Assembly (NCBI GenBank): GCA_028554645.1
Contig: JAQOOI010000079.1
Location: forward strand, 248,001-312,000
DNA length: 64,000 nucleotides
Direction of reading: 5' to 3'
DNA from: Omphalotus guepiniiformis
Lineage: Eukaryota > Basidiomycota > Agaricomycetes > Agaricales > Omphalotaceae
Position 1 is the first letter of the stretch. Every line of letters begins with the position of its first letter. Of this stretch, positions 32,213 to 42,088 are shown one piece after another. Position numbers and translations under genes: made by a program. The notes below the pieces were generated by a model. It was not told the origin of the DNA. It made no database searches and saw only the letters and a program-made list of their open reading frames with translations.

Positions 32213-34529
32213 ATGGACGAAGTCATTCCTGGATTATGGATCGGAAATATGAGCAGTGCATTGGATACCGAGACTCTCAAGGCCAAAGGGATCTATAGCA
32301 TCGTTTCAGCTATGCGAGGCAAAGTATCGATTCATGAGGCAAGTGTTTGTTGTTTTTGAGATCGTTGGCATCTCTGACGGTATCCGTGATATATCCAGAC
32401 ATTCATCAAGCATCAAATTCTTCTCGACGACACTGAAGACGCCGATATCTTGATCCACTTTTTACCCTGTATCACGTTTATACAATCTGAGCTAGGCAAG
32501 GGCCGTGGAGTGCTTGTACATTGTCAGGCTGGAATCAGTGCGTCTGTTTTACACTACTCGATTATTTTCAGGAATTTTTGACACATGACAAGGTCGCAGT
32601 GCGACTATCGTTGCGGCATATCTCATGCACAACCGTAGGATGAGCCCCGATGCAGCTTTGGAACTCATTCGAAAGGCTAGGCCAGAGGTAGAGTATGTCC
32701 TATCTTCTCAAACTCCTCTCTTTCGAAACGACGTCATGACTCATCTATATTTCCAGTCCGAACCCTGGTTTCCTTGCGCAACTAGAAATATTCCATCAAG
32801 CCTCCTTCAGGATCTCTCAGAAGGACAAGCCTACCCGCATGTTTTACATGGAACGCGCAGTAGATGAAGTCATGAGTGCGTGTATCCGTACATTTTTTCT
32901 TCGTTTCCGACTGATCATCTGACTTATACTTAGATGGCGACGGGACACTGCCTTCAACCGACATGTTCGCCCACTTTCCCCGTACCCCTTCCGACTCTAC
33001 ACCTACAACCCCCAACTTCACCTCTCCACGTCGACGTATCCGCTGTAAAATGTGTCGACAAGAGCTCGCTGCACGTGAGCATATGCTCGACCACGGTCAG
33101 CTTGGTCCAGCGACTCCGGCGACGATGTCTCCCGCAACGTCCCGTCGACCCTCTACAAACCAAGCGACCCTGCCTCCCTCCCGTCGACTCTCCGCGACCA
33201 ACTCATCCCGCTCGCGTTTACCCTCCGACACACGTCCTCGTCGTCCGTCTGGTCTGTCGTTCGGTGGTACTCTAGGGGATATGTTAGCCATGTCCTCCTT
33301 GAACGGTACGCCATCGACGTCTCCGAAAGAGACAGACGGGAAGCGGGATGGGTCACCAGACGAAGGTGATGCTGAAGAAGCTACTGCGAAACCCAAGACT
33401 TCCCCAGGCGGAACAATTTTGTCACCTCCTCTAACTGCAACTCCCCAGAGTGTATCTGACTCTACCAACGCTGAACGAAAACTTTCTTCTTCCGGCATTC
33501 GCCCTTTCGCGAACCTCCCTCGAAGCATCGTGGAGACGCTTTCCGTGTCAGCGCTTGAGACGGAGGACGAATCCACCGACGAGGATGAGGATTGTGATGA
33601 GTGTGATGGTGTTAATCTATCGTCGTCATCTTCATTGACGAGGACTAAAATTAAACATCCAACCGGTTTGTCTGGTTCTCCTGGTAAGCCTCCTAGCATC
33701 TCATCCGCATCAGCGCTTCATTCTCATACTTACGTTTCCGTAGAAGCTGCTGCGATTCTCGGAAGGAGACTTTCTGATGCGATGATTACTACTGTATCTC
33801 CCGTCGATCTCAGCCCTCCCGGGGTTACGAATGAAATTCAACACTCACCTGTTTCGATTTCCACTTCCTCGAACTCCACTACTACTACCTCTCAAGCACC
33901 GCAGTCCTACTTTCACACCCCAGGCGACCTCGCTGATCAGCTGCACTCTAACCCGAAACTAGCCGCTTTACGTGGTGTCTCGGGAAACTCTTCGAATGGG
34001 GTACTCACGACGACGACAACCGCTACTGTTCATACGAATGGTGCACCATCTCCGGTCGGTGCAGTCGGTGCGAGTCCGAGGGTCCTACCACCTAGCGCAC
34101 CGATCTTAATGAACCCAAAGTGTTCGGGATACTTTGTCGAACCCGTACGTGACGTGATCCTTTCCCGCTCTTCTTCACTCTTAATGTCTCCCATTCCTAT
34201 TCCGCTTTACGTCGGATTTCGCTCCGTTCTTCTACACCCGATAACTTACAACCTATTATTTCTCCTTCCTCCCAGATGCGTTGGATGGAACCGTTCCTCG
34301 AGCAAGGCGAGCTAGCTGGTAAGATCATTTGCCCGAACAAGAAATGTGGCGCCAAGTTGGGGAATTACGATTGGGCTGGGGTCAAGTGTGGGTGTAAGGA
34401 GTGGGTTACGCCGGTTAGTGAACTGTCGTTTTTTGGGTTTCTCCTGAGTACTGATGTGATCATTTATGCCCTCTCGTTCTGTAGGGATTCTGTATTAATC
34501 GATCCAAGGTCGATGAGATTGTTAATTGA
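32213..34529 (+). CDS. YVH1: Yvh1-type dual-specificity phosphatase with long insertion
   Basis: Seven exons (32213-32338, 32399-32537, 32593-32692, 32757-32875, 32934-34144, 34276-34413, 34485-34529) give 625 residues. Intron 1 uses a GC donor (GCAAGT). The phosphatase domain carries HCQAGISRSATIV near residue 83, the H-C-x5-R active site. The C-terminal zinc-binding domain is split: RIRCKMCRQELAAREHML near residue 190, then CSGYFVEP, ICPNKKCGAKLGNYDWAGVKCGCKEWVTP and a final GFCINRSKVDEIVN. Between its halves lies an insertion of over 300 residues rich in Ser, Thr and Pro with an acidic patch; yeast Yvh1 is much shorter. Yvh1 acts in 60S ribosome maturation (Mrt4 release) through its zinc domain. 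The last exon has been copied repeatedly into the array to the right. Confidence 0.88.
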
Positions 34530-34994
34530 CGTCGTCGTTGACGCTCGAGTCGGGGGGATGATTTTGTGTTGGGTCCTATCAAGTTCGTCTCGCGCTGGTG
34601 GCACGGTTACCTCATGGTTCAGACATCATACCCGTAGTCTCAAGAGAGTTAGTTGCTTTCCGGCGAGTTCATGTTGATATATCCTTTTATTAGTGTTTTG
34701 GGTTTAGGCTAACGGATGCTACTAGTACTTAATAATATGACTACATACAGTAACAGACTCGAATTACTCCATGTGTACTTGTATCACGAACACGCAATTG
34801 TTTTTGTACGCATATATATATGCAGTTGCGCGATGGCTTTTGGTTTTGAACACTTGCTCCCTTTTTGTGCAATAATCGCGGCACATTGTGACTATATATG
34901 GTAACCGAATCGGCCCGTAAGCTATTTTGGCAAGAGCTACGCGTCGCGTGAACGTTAATGAACACCCAAAACTTCGAATCAACCTTGCCTAACG

Positions 34995-35806
34995 ATGCCT
35001 TCTGATCTGGAGTGGGACCAAAATATCTGTAACGAAAACAAATGTACACCAGACACGCCTACAGATAGGGCTGAACAGGAGTGTGAGAAGGTATGTGCTT
35101 CACTTTAGCACGACTAGTACCAGAATGACTCAGACAAGTAACCTATAGAGATTGCGAGCCTATTTGGCCGTTCGGCAACCTCAGGAAGAGCTTGATCCAC
35201 GTATCATTCAGCTAGCAACGAGTGGCACGATGGAATTCGACGAAGTCCCGTATCTTCATTACGGGCTCAGGGTGCCTCATGAAGCTCTCGAGCCATGCAT
35301 TGCCCGCAATCATCTACAGGTTACTCACCGTGGGACACCAAAGTACTCTCAGAGAACCGACCGGGTGTACGCTCTGCAAGCAGTCCAGAAATTTGTTCAG
35401 AGGAAGGGTGGCATCCCAATCAACACGGTTTATGCTCTGGAAGAGGGCACCGACCACATTCTGTTTGCTCTGGATGATACGGACAAACTTCGTCATAGGG
35501 AATCCAGATTGTGGAAAGGACTTATAGGCCCTGCTTTACAAGCAATTCGGGATGATTTGTGTCTTGGGGATCAGAAGGCGATGTGGTGGTGGGATTCACA
35601 GTATGGTTTGAGGTGCGCGTCCTCGTTTCCTCGTTTTTTGAAGCTATTATGAACTCATTGACATACGCAGCTATACTTCTCTAATCCTTGACTATAATCC
35701 GCCTCAAATTAATCCAAAGCCGAAGGTGTCATTGATCCAGAGTTACGATAGTGACTCTTCTGATTCCGACAGCTCGGATTCCGATAGTGGGAGCGAGACT
35801 GAGTAA
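34995..35806 (+). CDS. MWWWD-family protein, copy 1 (unrecognised family)
   Basis: Three exons, 34995-35090, 35149-35612 and 35671-35806, give 231 residues. Exon 1 starts MPSDLEWDQNICNENK and ends TDRAEQECEK. Exon 2 carries the core: RLRAYLAVRQPQEELDPRII, VPYLHYGLRV, a central helix, HILFALDDTDKLRHR, IGPALQAIRDD and LGDQKAMWWWDSQYGL. Exon 3 reads LDYNPPQINPKPK and ends in an acidic Ser/Asp repeat (SDSSDSDSSDSDSG). There is no signal peptide or membrane segment, so it is probably a soluble intracellular protein; the acidic Ser tail resembles a casein kinase 2 target. Fold and function are not recognised. Six further copies or fragments lie within 10 kb. Confidence 0.75.
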
Positions 35807-35839
35807 CTACACTGCGGCGCGAAGCTGGGAACATACGAC

Positions 35840-36120
35840 TAGGCTGCCGGGTCAATCGTGGGTGTAAGGAGTAAGGCATTTTGCTCGACTTTCTCGAGCG
35901 TCGAGATGCCAGTGTATACTGACGTGATTCTCTTTGCCCTGCAGGGAATTTACATCAATCGATCCAAGGTTGATGAGTGGTTTGATGTCGACGCATTGAC
36001 GTTCGGGTTGCCAAGCTCAGGATGGTGTGGAGAGGAGAACGAGTTGGGGGCATATTTTGTCGGTCATATCTTCGTCTCGCCTCGCGCTTGGTGGCAGTCT
36101 TCAACATAAGTGCTGGTCCG
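35840..36120 (+). pseudogene. Decayed duplicate of the YVH1 3' end (remnant 1)
   Basis: GGGTGTAAGGAGT..., a degraded intron with its acceptor (CCCTGCAG), then GGAATTTACATCAATCGATC and AAGGTTGATGAG match the end of YVH1 (34386-34520). The segment follows copy 1 directly. It marks a duplicated unit made of the YVH1 tail plus a MWWWD gene. Confidence 0.75.
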
Positions 36121-36385
36121 GCGAGTTCATGCTGATATATAGATTAATGACAACGGTAACAACAGACTCGAATACTTATACTCATGTGTACTTGTATCAT
36201 GAACAAGCAAATGTTTTTGTACGCATATATGCAGGTGCGCGTAGGCTTTTGGTTTCGAATTTGCTGCCTTTTTGTGCAATTAAGCGCGGTACATTGTGAC
36301 TATATATAGAAACCGAACCGGGCCGTGAGCTTTATAAATAAGACGCGTCGCGCGAATGAACCCAAAACTTTGAATCAACCTTGCG

Positions 36386-37201
36386 ATGCCTTCTGATCTG
36401 GAATGGGACGAAAGTATTTGTCTGGATACCATATGTACACCAGACAGCCCGTACGGTCGGCGTACAGATAGGGCTAAGCAGGAGTGTCGGAAGGTATGTG
36501 CAAAACGCGATTAATACGAGAACAGTAGCTGAAGCTCTCAACCTATAGAGATTGCGAGCCTATTTGGCTGTTCGGCAACCTCAGGAAGTCCTCGATACAC
36601 GTATCATTGAGCTAGCAACGAGTGGCACGATGGAATTCAACAAAGTTCCGTATCTGCATTACGGGCTCCTGGTGTCTCCTATAGCTATCGAGGCATGCAT
36701 TGCCCGCAATCATCTAGAGGTTGAATATCGTAACACACCAGAGTACTCCGAGGAAGATGATCTGGTGTACGCTCTTGAGGCAGTCAGGAAATTTGTCCAG
36801 AGCAAAGGTCGGCTCCCAATCAACCCAGTATTGATTCTGGAAGAGAGGAGGAACCACTTTTTGTTTGCTCTGGATGATACGGACACATTTCGTCATAGGA
36901 AATTCAAATATTGGGACAGACTTATAGGCCCTGCTCTACAGGCAATTCGGGATGAGTTGGGTCTTGGGGACCAGAAGGCGATGTGGTGGTGGGATTCACA
37001 GTATGGCTTGAGGTGCGTCTCATTTCTCGTTCCTTGAATCCATTGCGACATTGATTATCATATAGCTATAGATCTCCAATCCTTGACTACAACCCACCTC
37101 AAATTAATCCGAAGCCGAAGGTGTCATTGATCCAGAGTTATGATAGTGACTCTTCTGATTCTGACAGCTCGGATTCCGATAGTGGGAATGACACTGAGTG
37201 A
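36386..37201 (+). CDS. MWWWD-family protein, copy 2
   Basis: The three-exon layout is as in copy 1. Exon 1 starts MPSDLEWDESICLDTICTPD. The intron ends at CTATAG near 36549, and the core exon carries LRAYLAVRQPQEVLDTRIIE, LFALDDTDTFRHR, RDELGLGDQKAMWWWD. The last exon, after an intron of about 50 nt (37016-37066), reads LDYNPPQINPKPK and ends in SDSSDSDSSDSDSGNDTE before a TGA at 37199. It is the closest relative of copy 1, and the two share about 400 bp of upstream sequence. All splice sites look functional. Confidence 0.72.
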
Positions 37202-37234
37202 CTGTACTGCAGCGCCAAGTTTTGGAACTACGAC

Positions 37235-37470
37235 TAGGCTGCCGGGTTAACTGTGGGTAAGGAGTGGTACTGTCTCTTGCTTGACTGTCTCCGGCGTAGA
37301 GATGTGTACTGAAGCGATTCTCTTTGCCAGAGAGTTTGCATTAATCGATTCAAGGTTGATGAGATTGCGGGTTGACGTCGTCGTTGACGCTCGAGTCGGA
37401 TAATTTGTGTTGGGTCGTATAAAGTTCGTCTCGCGCTGGTGGCACGGTTACTCATGGTTCAGACACAATA
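37235..37470 (+). pseudogene. Decayed duplicate of the YVH1 3' end (remnant 2)
   Basis: GTGGGTAAGGAGTGG, then TTGCATTAATCGATTCAAGG, TTGATGAGATTG and TTGACGTCGTCGTTGACGCT match YVH1 34390-34555, including the sequence past its stop. The phosphatase frame is broken. The segment is followed by the usual array spacer. Confidence 0.75.
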
Positions 37471-38165
37471 CCCGCATTCTCAGCATAACTGCTGTCGGGC
37501 GAGTTCATGCTGTTCGGCGAGTTCACGCTTATATATCCTTCTATAAGTGTCTTGAGTTTAGGCTAACGGGTGCTACCTATTGATATGACTACGGTAACAG
37601 GATTGAATCATTCATGTATACTTATATCACGAACACTCAAATGGTTTTGTACGCATATATGCAGGTGCGCGACGCCTTCGGTTTTGAACTTGCTGCCCTT
37701 TTGTTATAGTCTTCGCCTCTGACTGACATGAGTACCCTATGCGGCGTTGCCAACCGACATTATCGTGGTTTTGCAAGTTGAAGTAACCAACAAGCGAGAA
37801 GGAATGGGACATTTGAGACGCTAATTGAAGGACACATACGCGACGGAGCCAGGAGGAGTGGTGAAATAAATCGTTCATTTTGGCTGATAGTCGACTTCTT
37901 GGACCTGAGGCCTGAGGCCTGAAGCTTTGAAGCTCTTACCATGCGACTCGGCCAGTTCAACTGTGCTCATTATTTATGATAAACGTCGGTTTGTCAATCT
38001 TCCATAGCGCGATGGGTCTTGCTACTTCAATATGAAACTCCGAGTCGCACCATGTATTCTACACACATTTGACGACTCGTTAGCGGGGTACACAGCACTG
38101 ACATAGCATAGATAGTGATACAGATGACACGGAAATAGTGAGTGTATAATAATCAGCCCCCAGTG

Positions 38166-38997
38166 TTACTCATGATCAGATTCACTCTCACTCTCACTAT
38201 CGGAGGAGTCACTATCAAGCTGGTGGTCGAACGCTCGCAGCTTGGAAATCCTTTCATTGATTTGAGGCGGATTGTAGTCAGGGATCGGAGATACGTATCT
38301 GGATGTTGCAATGAGATTTGTCTAGCATGATTTCAATGAACGCAAGTTCAAACTCACCCCAAACCATATTGAGCATCCCACCACCACATAGCCTTCTGGT
38401 CCCCAAGACCAAGCTCATCCCGGATTATCTGTAGCGCAGGGACAATATATCCATTCCACTGTTTCTTGTATACCCTGTAACAAAGCTTGTCCGTGTTATC
38501 CAGAGCAATCAAAACATGGACACCAGTCTCTTCGAGCGGCAAGACCGTGGTGAGCTTGAAACCACACTTTTCCCCTAGAAATGCCAGGACAGCTTGCATA
38601 GCGTATCTCAAGTCGTTCGACTCGTCACGCTTGGGGGTCCCACGCAGCTCCACTTCAAGCCCATTGCGGTCAATGCAAGGGTTAAGGGCGGTCAAGGGAT
38701 TGAAGATAAGGCCGTAGTGCAGATACGGCTTCTCGCTCAAAGACATTGCGGGATTCTTGGCTAGTTTTACGATACGCGGGTCGAGGTGTTCTTGAGGTTG
38801 TCGAACAGCCACATAGGCCCTGATTCTCTATTGGTCAAAGGCAGGTAGAACTGTTCAGTAATGACTGCAATGGCAGTTGACTCGGCGCGTACCTTCTTAC
38901 ACTCCTGCTTCGCTCGATCTGTAAGCTGAGCATAAGGACGGCCAGGTGTACCTGTAGTTTCCCTGATGATGTTTTCGTCCCATTCCAAAGAGGCCAT
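38166..38997 (-). CDS. MWWWD-family protein, copy 3
   Basis: The first exon starts at 38997 (MASLEWDENIIRETTGTPGR) and ends DRAKQECKK. An intron ends CCAATAG near 38827. The core exon reads RIRAYVAVRQPQEHLDPRIV, EKPYLHYGLIF, VLIALDNTDKLCYRVYKK, RDELGLGDQKAMWWWDAQYG. After an intron with donor GTGAGT, the last exon reads YVSPIPDYNPPQINE and ends in an acidic tail (DSDSSDSESESESDHE) at a TAA (38166-38168). It is inverted relative to copies 1 and 2 and most similar to the N-terminal domain of the fused gene at 42089-43608. It appears intact. Confidence 0.72.
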
Positions 38998-39504
38998 TAT
39001 AGCGTGGAGTGTGTGTTGTGATGGGCGACGTAAGGGATATATGGGTCTTATATACAAGCCAGAATTTAGTTCCCTTATATATAAAATAATGCCCACGCCA
39101 TTGCCAATAAACGAGCCACCACCGAAAGCAGGAACAATAGTACTATTGTTTTCTTCCACTCTTCCGCACGGAGAAAATTTCCCATCATGAGCCCACTGTT
39201 TGAAGTATCAACTTTCTTGTTCCATGCCGGTCCTACGCCTCTTCTATACATTCCAGCTGATTGGTTCTTCTTGTTTGGTTCTTGTTACTGTGGCCAACTT
39301 GACACGCGTCTCCCTTGTGGTATTGTGGATACGGATGGGGACCGTTTTTTTGCTGTATTTATACAGGTTCATGTGAAGCTACAGGAGGCACATACCTGAC
39401 GTCTCCATTCCTTATCTTCATCGTACTGCGCGTTCTCATATATCAGGTGAGGTGATCTTTTGCGTGGTTTGTACGGTCACCGTAACTAACAGCTGTTCCA
39501 GCTC

Positions 39505-40884
39505 ATGTCCTTGGCGAAAGTTGGTTTTACACCTGACGAGTTCTTTAGTTCTCTGAACGATCTAGCATATTTCGCTAGCTTGCCAGGTGCAGCGGAATCA
39601 GACTCCTACGGATTCATCTGTCTTCTACTTGTGGCTCATGGTTCAACTGTTGTTCGACGAGGCGCCACTCTTGGGTCCATTCCACAAGGGAAAATCACTT
39701 CCCTGGCTCCCGACTTCACTTCTTTGCTCTGTTCATCTTCCGCTGCAATTCCTAATGCTATGCTGCGAGGGTGCTGGGAAGTCAAAGGTTTTCCCTACGC
39801 CGAGGAAGCGACCCGCACGGTAGAATCGACCGTAACTGCCCTGTTCACCAAACTCTTCAGCAGACATTTTTCACAATTACGCAAGCAAGCCAATGCTGCT
39901 TTTAGCGAGTATCCCGAGGCGGAGCGTTTCCCCATGATCTTTTCAAGCGGCCTCCAATTTGCTCTACTAGAATGGCAGAATCCGAAAATGCCACTCAACC
40001 TAGAGTCGTCTCCCTGGGACTGGGTGAGAAACCACGAGAAAGAACTCACTGCAGCGCTCAGTGTTGCCAAACAGCAGCTGGACGCGGAAATGACACCAAG
40101 GAACAATTTGGACCTTGGCCTGGCTGCAACAAATCTCCGGCGTGCCAAGGCTTTGGTCTCTGACCCAGATGCCTATCCCGTACCCACTCACCCTAAGGCC
40201 CGAGATAGGCATAAGAGGAACAAGGAAACATCGACGGCCGTACTTGCAAGTTGTGATGATGTCCTTGATAGGCGTCAGCTCCCGACCTTGATCTATTATG
40301 GGGAGCAAATGTTCACGCTAGCCCCTGTTGCGCAGGATGCACAGGATGCGCAGGATGCACAGGACGTGCAGGATGCACAGGACGTGCAGGATGTGCAGGA
40401 TGCACAGGACGCGCAGAATAGCAGTGGAGAGTGGCGAGACATCACAGGACTCACTCCGCAATTCCGTACTGCACTCAGAGAAATGTGCAGGCCACTGAAT
40501 GCGAACACAGCTCCATTTCAATTTCAAAATTCATTTTTTGACCCAGGACAAGAAGTTAATCAACCTGCTCAGAACCTCTCTGTATGTGCATGATGAATTT
40601 AAGTTCCTGTTTACTGTTGATGCTTACACTTCCTCATTCTCAAGCAAACCAATGCAGTTATGGTCTCTCTGCAAATGGAAATGGTGACCGAGGTTTGCAA
40701 ACCCTTGCTCGTCTTGCGGACCTTGGAGAACGATCCTGTGAACCGTCCAGCTCGAGCACCTGACAGTGCCGCCACAGATGCCACCCACGCCTCTGACAAA
40801 AGCTATACGCAATCAGCAGCTGAAGCGGCTTCCACTATTCCGACCACCCCTGCGAAAACACGCCGTAAGACCCAGCGTGGTTAG
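39505..40884 (+). CDS. PD-(D/E)XK-like protein with QDA/QDV repeat
   Basis: Two exons, 39505-40581 and 40645-40884, give 438 residues from MSLAKVGFTPDEFFSSL. A CTCATG start just after a possible 3' splice site (GTTCCAG) means that an upstream exon around 39187-39460 is possible. The region APDFTSLLCSSSAAIPNAML followed by RGCWEVKGFP shows PD and E-x-K spaced as in PD-(D/E)XK nucleases, and LQFALLEWQNP could be a Gln motif. Near residue 277 a nine-residue-phase repeat of Gln-Asp-Ala/Val runs for about ten units (40334-40416). The C-terminus is Ala/Thr-rich and ends KTRRKTQRG. The gene separates two halves of a duplicated segment and so appears inserted into the array. Nuclease function is only suggested. 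Confidence 0.5.
40334..40416 (+). repeat. Coding minisatellite, 9-bp units
   Basis: The unit CAGGA(T/C)G(C/T)(A/G) repeats about ten times in frame and encodes Gln-Asp-Ala or Gln-Asp-Val. Length changes would not shift the frame. Confidence 0.8.
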
Positions 40885-41008
40885 AACTTCCCTCATAGTC
40901 TTCGGGTGGTATAGGGGATAAACTATAAGTTCACTTGGGATTAGAATCACGTCATCAATGTTTGTCTGTACTACATATTAAAAAATTCCAAAGTTTTGCC
41001 AGTGTACA

Positions 41009-41096
41009 AGCCGAAGGTGTCATTGATCCAGAGTTACGATAGTGACTCTTCTGATTCTGACAGCTCGGATTCCGATAGTGGGAGCGAGACTGAGTG
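41009..41096 (+). pseudogene. 3'-end fragment of a MWWWD gene
   Basis: The sequence from GCCGAAGGTGTCATTGATCC to GAGCGAGACTGAGTGA matches the acidic-tail exon of copies 1 and 2 almost base for base. The rest of that copy is absent, lost at the junction with the inserted nuclease-like region. Confidence 0.8.
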
Positions 41097-41139
41097 ACTG
41101 TACCGCAGCGCCAAGTTGTGGAACTACGACTAGGCTGCC

Positions 41140-41370
41140 GGGTTAAGTGTGGGTAAGGAATGGAACCGTCTCTTGCTTGACTGTCTCCGGCGTAGAGATG
41201 TGTACTGAAGCGATTCTCTTTGCGCATTAATCGATCCAAGGTTGATGAGATTGTGGGTTGACGTCGTCGTCGACGCTCGAGTCGGGGTGTAATTTTGTGT
41301 TGGGTCGTATGAAGTTCGTCTCGCGCTGGTGGCACCGTTACCTCATGGTTCAGACATAATGCCCGCATCT
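41140..41370 (+). pseudogene. Decayed duplicate of the YVH1 3' end (remnant 3)
   Basis: This is nearly identical to remnant 2: GTGTGGGTAAGGAATGG, then GCATTAATCGATCCAAGG and TTGACGTCGTCGTCGACG. With the flanking tail fragment and the spacer to about 41930 it forms a second copy of 37110-38130. Confidence 0.75.
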
Positions 41371-41943
41371 CAGCTTAACTGCTGTCCGGCGAGTTCATGC
41401 TGTTCGGCGAGTTCACCCTGATATATCCTTCTATTAGTGTCTTGAGTTTGGGCTAACAGGTGCTACCTATTGATATGACTACGGTAACGGACTCGAATTA
41501 CTCATGTATACTTATATCACGAACACTCAAATGGTTTTGTACGCATATATGCAGGTGCGCAACGCCTTCGGTTTTGAACTTGCTGCCCTTTTGTCATAGT
41601 CTTCGCCTCTATGAGTACCCTATGCGGCGTTGCCAACCAACTTTATCGTGGTTTTGCAATTAACCAACACTAGAACACGGAGAACGGGTGAGATCAATGT
41701 AAGGCAATGTGGATCTTTCATTTTGGTTGATCGTCGAGCTCTTTGCACCTCATGGGGTCAGGCTCTTATCATTGGACTCTGCCAGTTTGATTGTGCTCAC
41801 TACTTAATATAAATGTTCATTCGTCAATCTTTCCATAGCGCAATGACGACGACTCCGAGTCGCACCATGTATTCTACACAGCGATGACATAGCATAGATA
41901 TAGATGCAGATGACACGAAAATAATGAATGTACAATCAGCCCA

Positions 41944-42080
41944 GTTACTCAGTTTTCGCTTTCGCTTTCGGAGGAGTCACTATCAAGGTGGCTCGACGGC
42001 CGTTGAAGCTGGGGATACATCTGGTTAATTTGAGGTGGGTTATAGTCAGGGATTGGTGATACATATCTGAATATATACAA
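41944..42080 (-). pseudogene. Orphan tail exon of MWWWD copy 4
   Basis: After TATATTCAG the sequence reads YVSPIPDYNPPQINQ and an acidic end (DSDSSESESEN, TGA) in the frame used by other copies. The upstream donor is lost, so this exon is probably not joined to its core. Confidence 0.55.
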
Positions 42081-42088
42081 TCAGTCCG

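Noticed and set aside
37246..37455. Minus-strand frame with Arg-rich product beside MWWWD copy 2 (also near 41140)
   Set aside because: It is the complement of the YVH1 3'-end relic and has no independent support.
40296..40527. Minus-strand Cys-rich frames over the minisatellite
   Set aside because: The Cys-Ala-Ser pattern is simply the complement of the Gln-Asp-Ala/Val codons.
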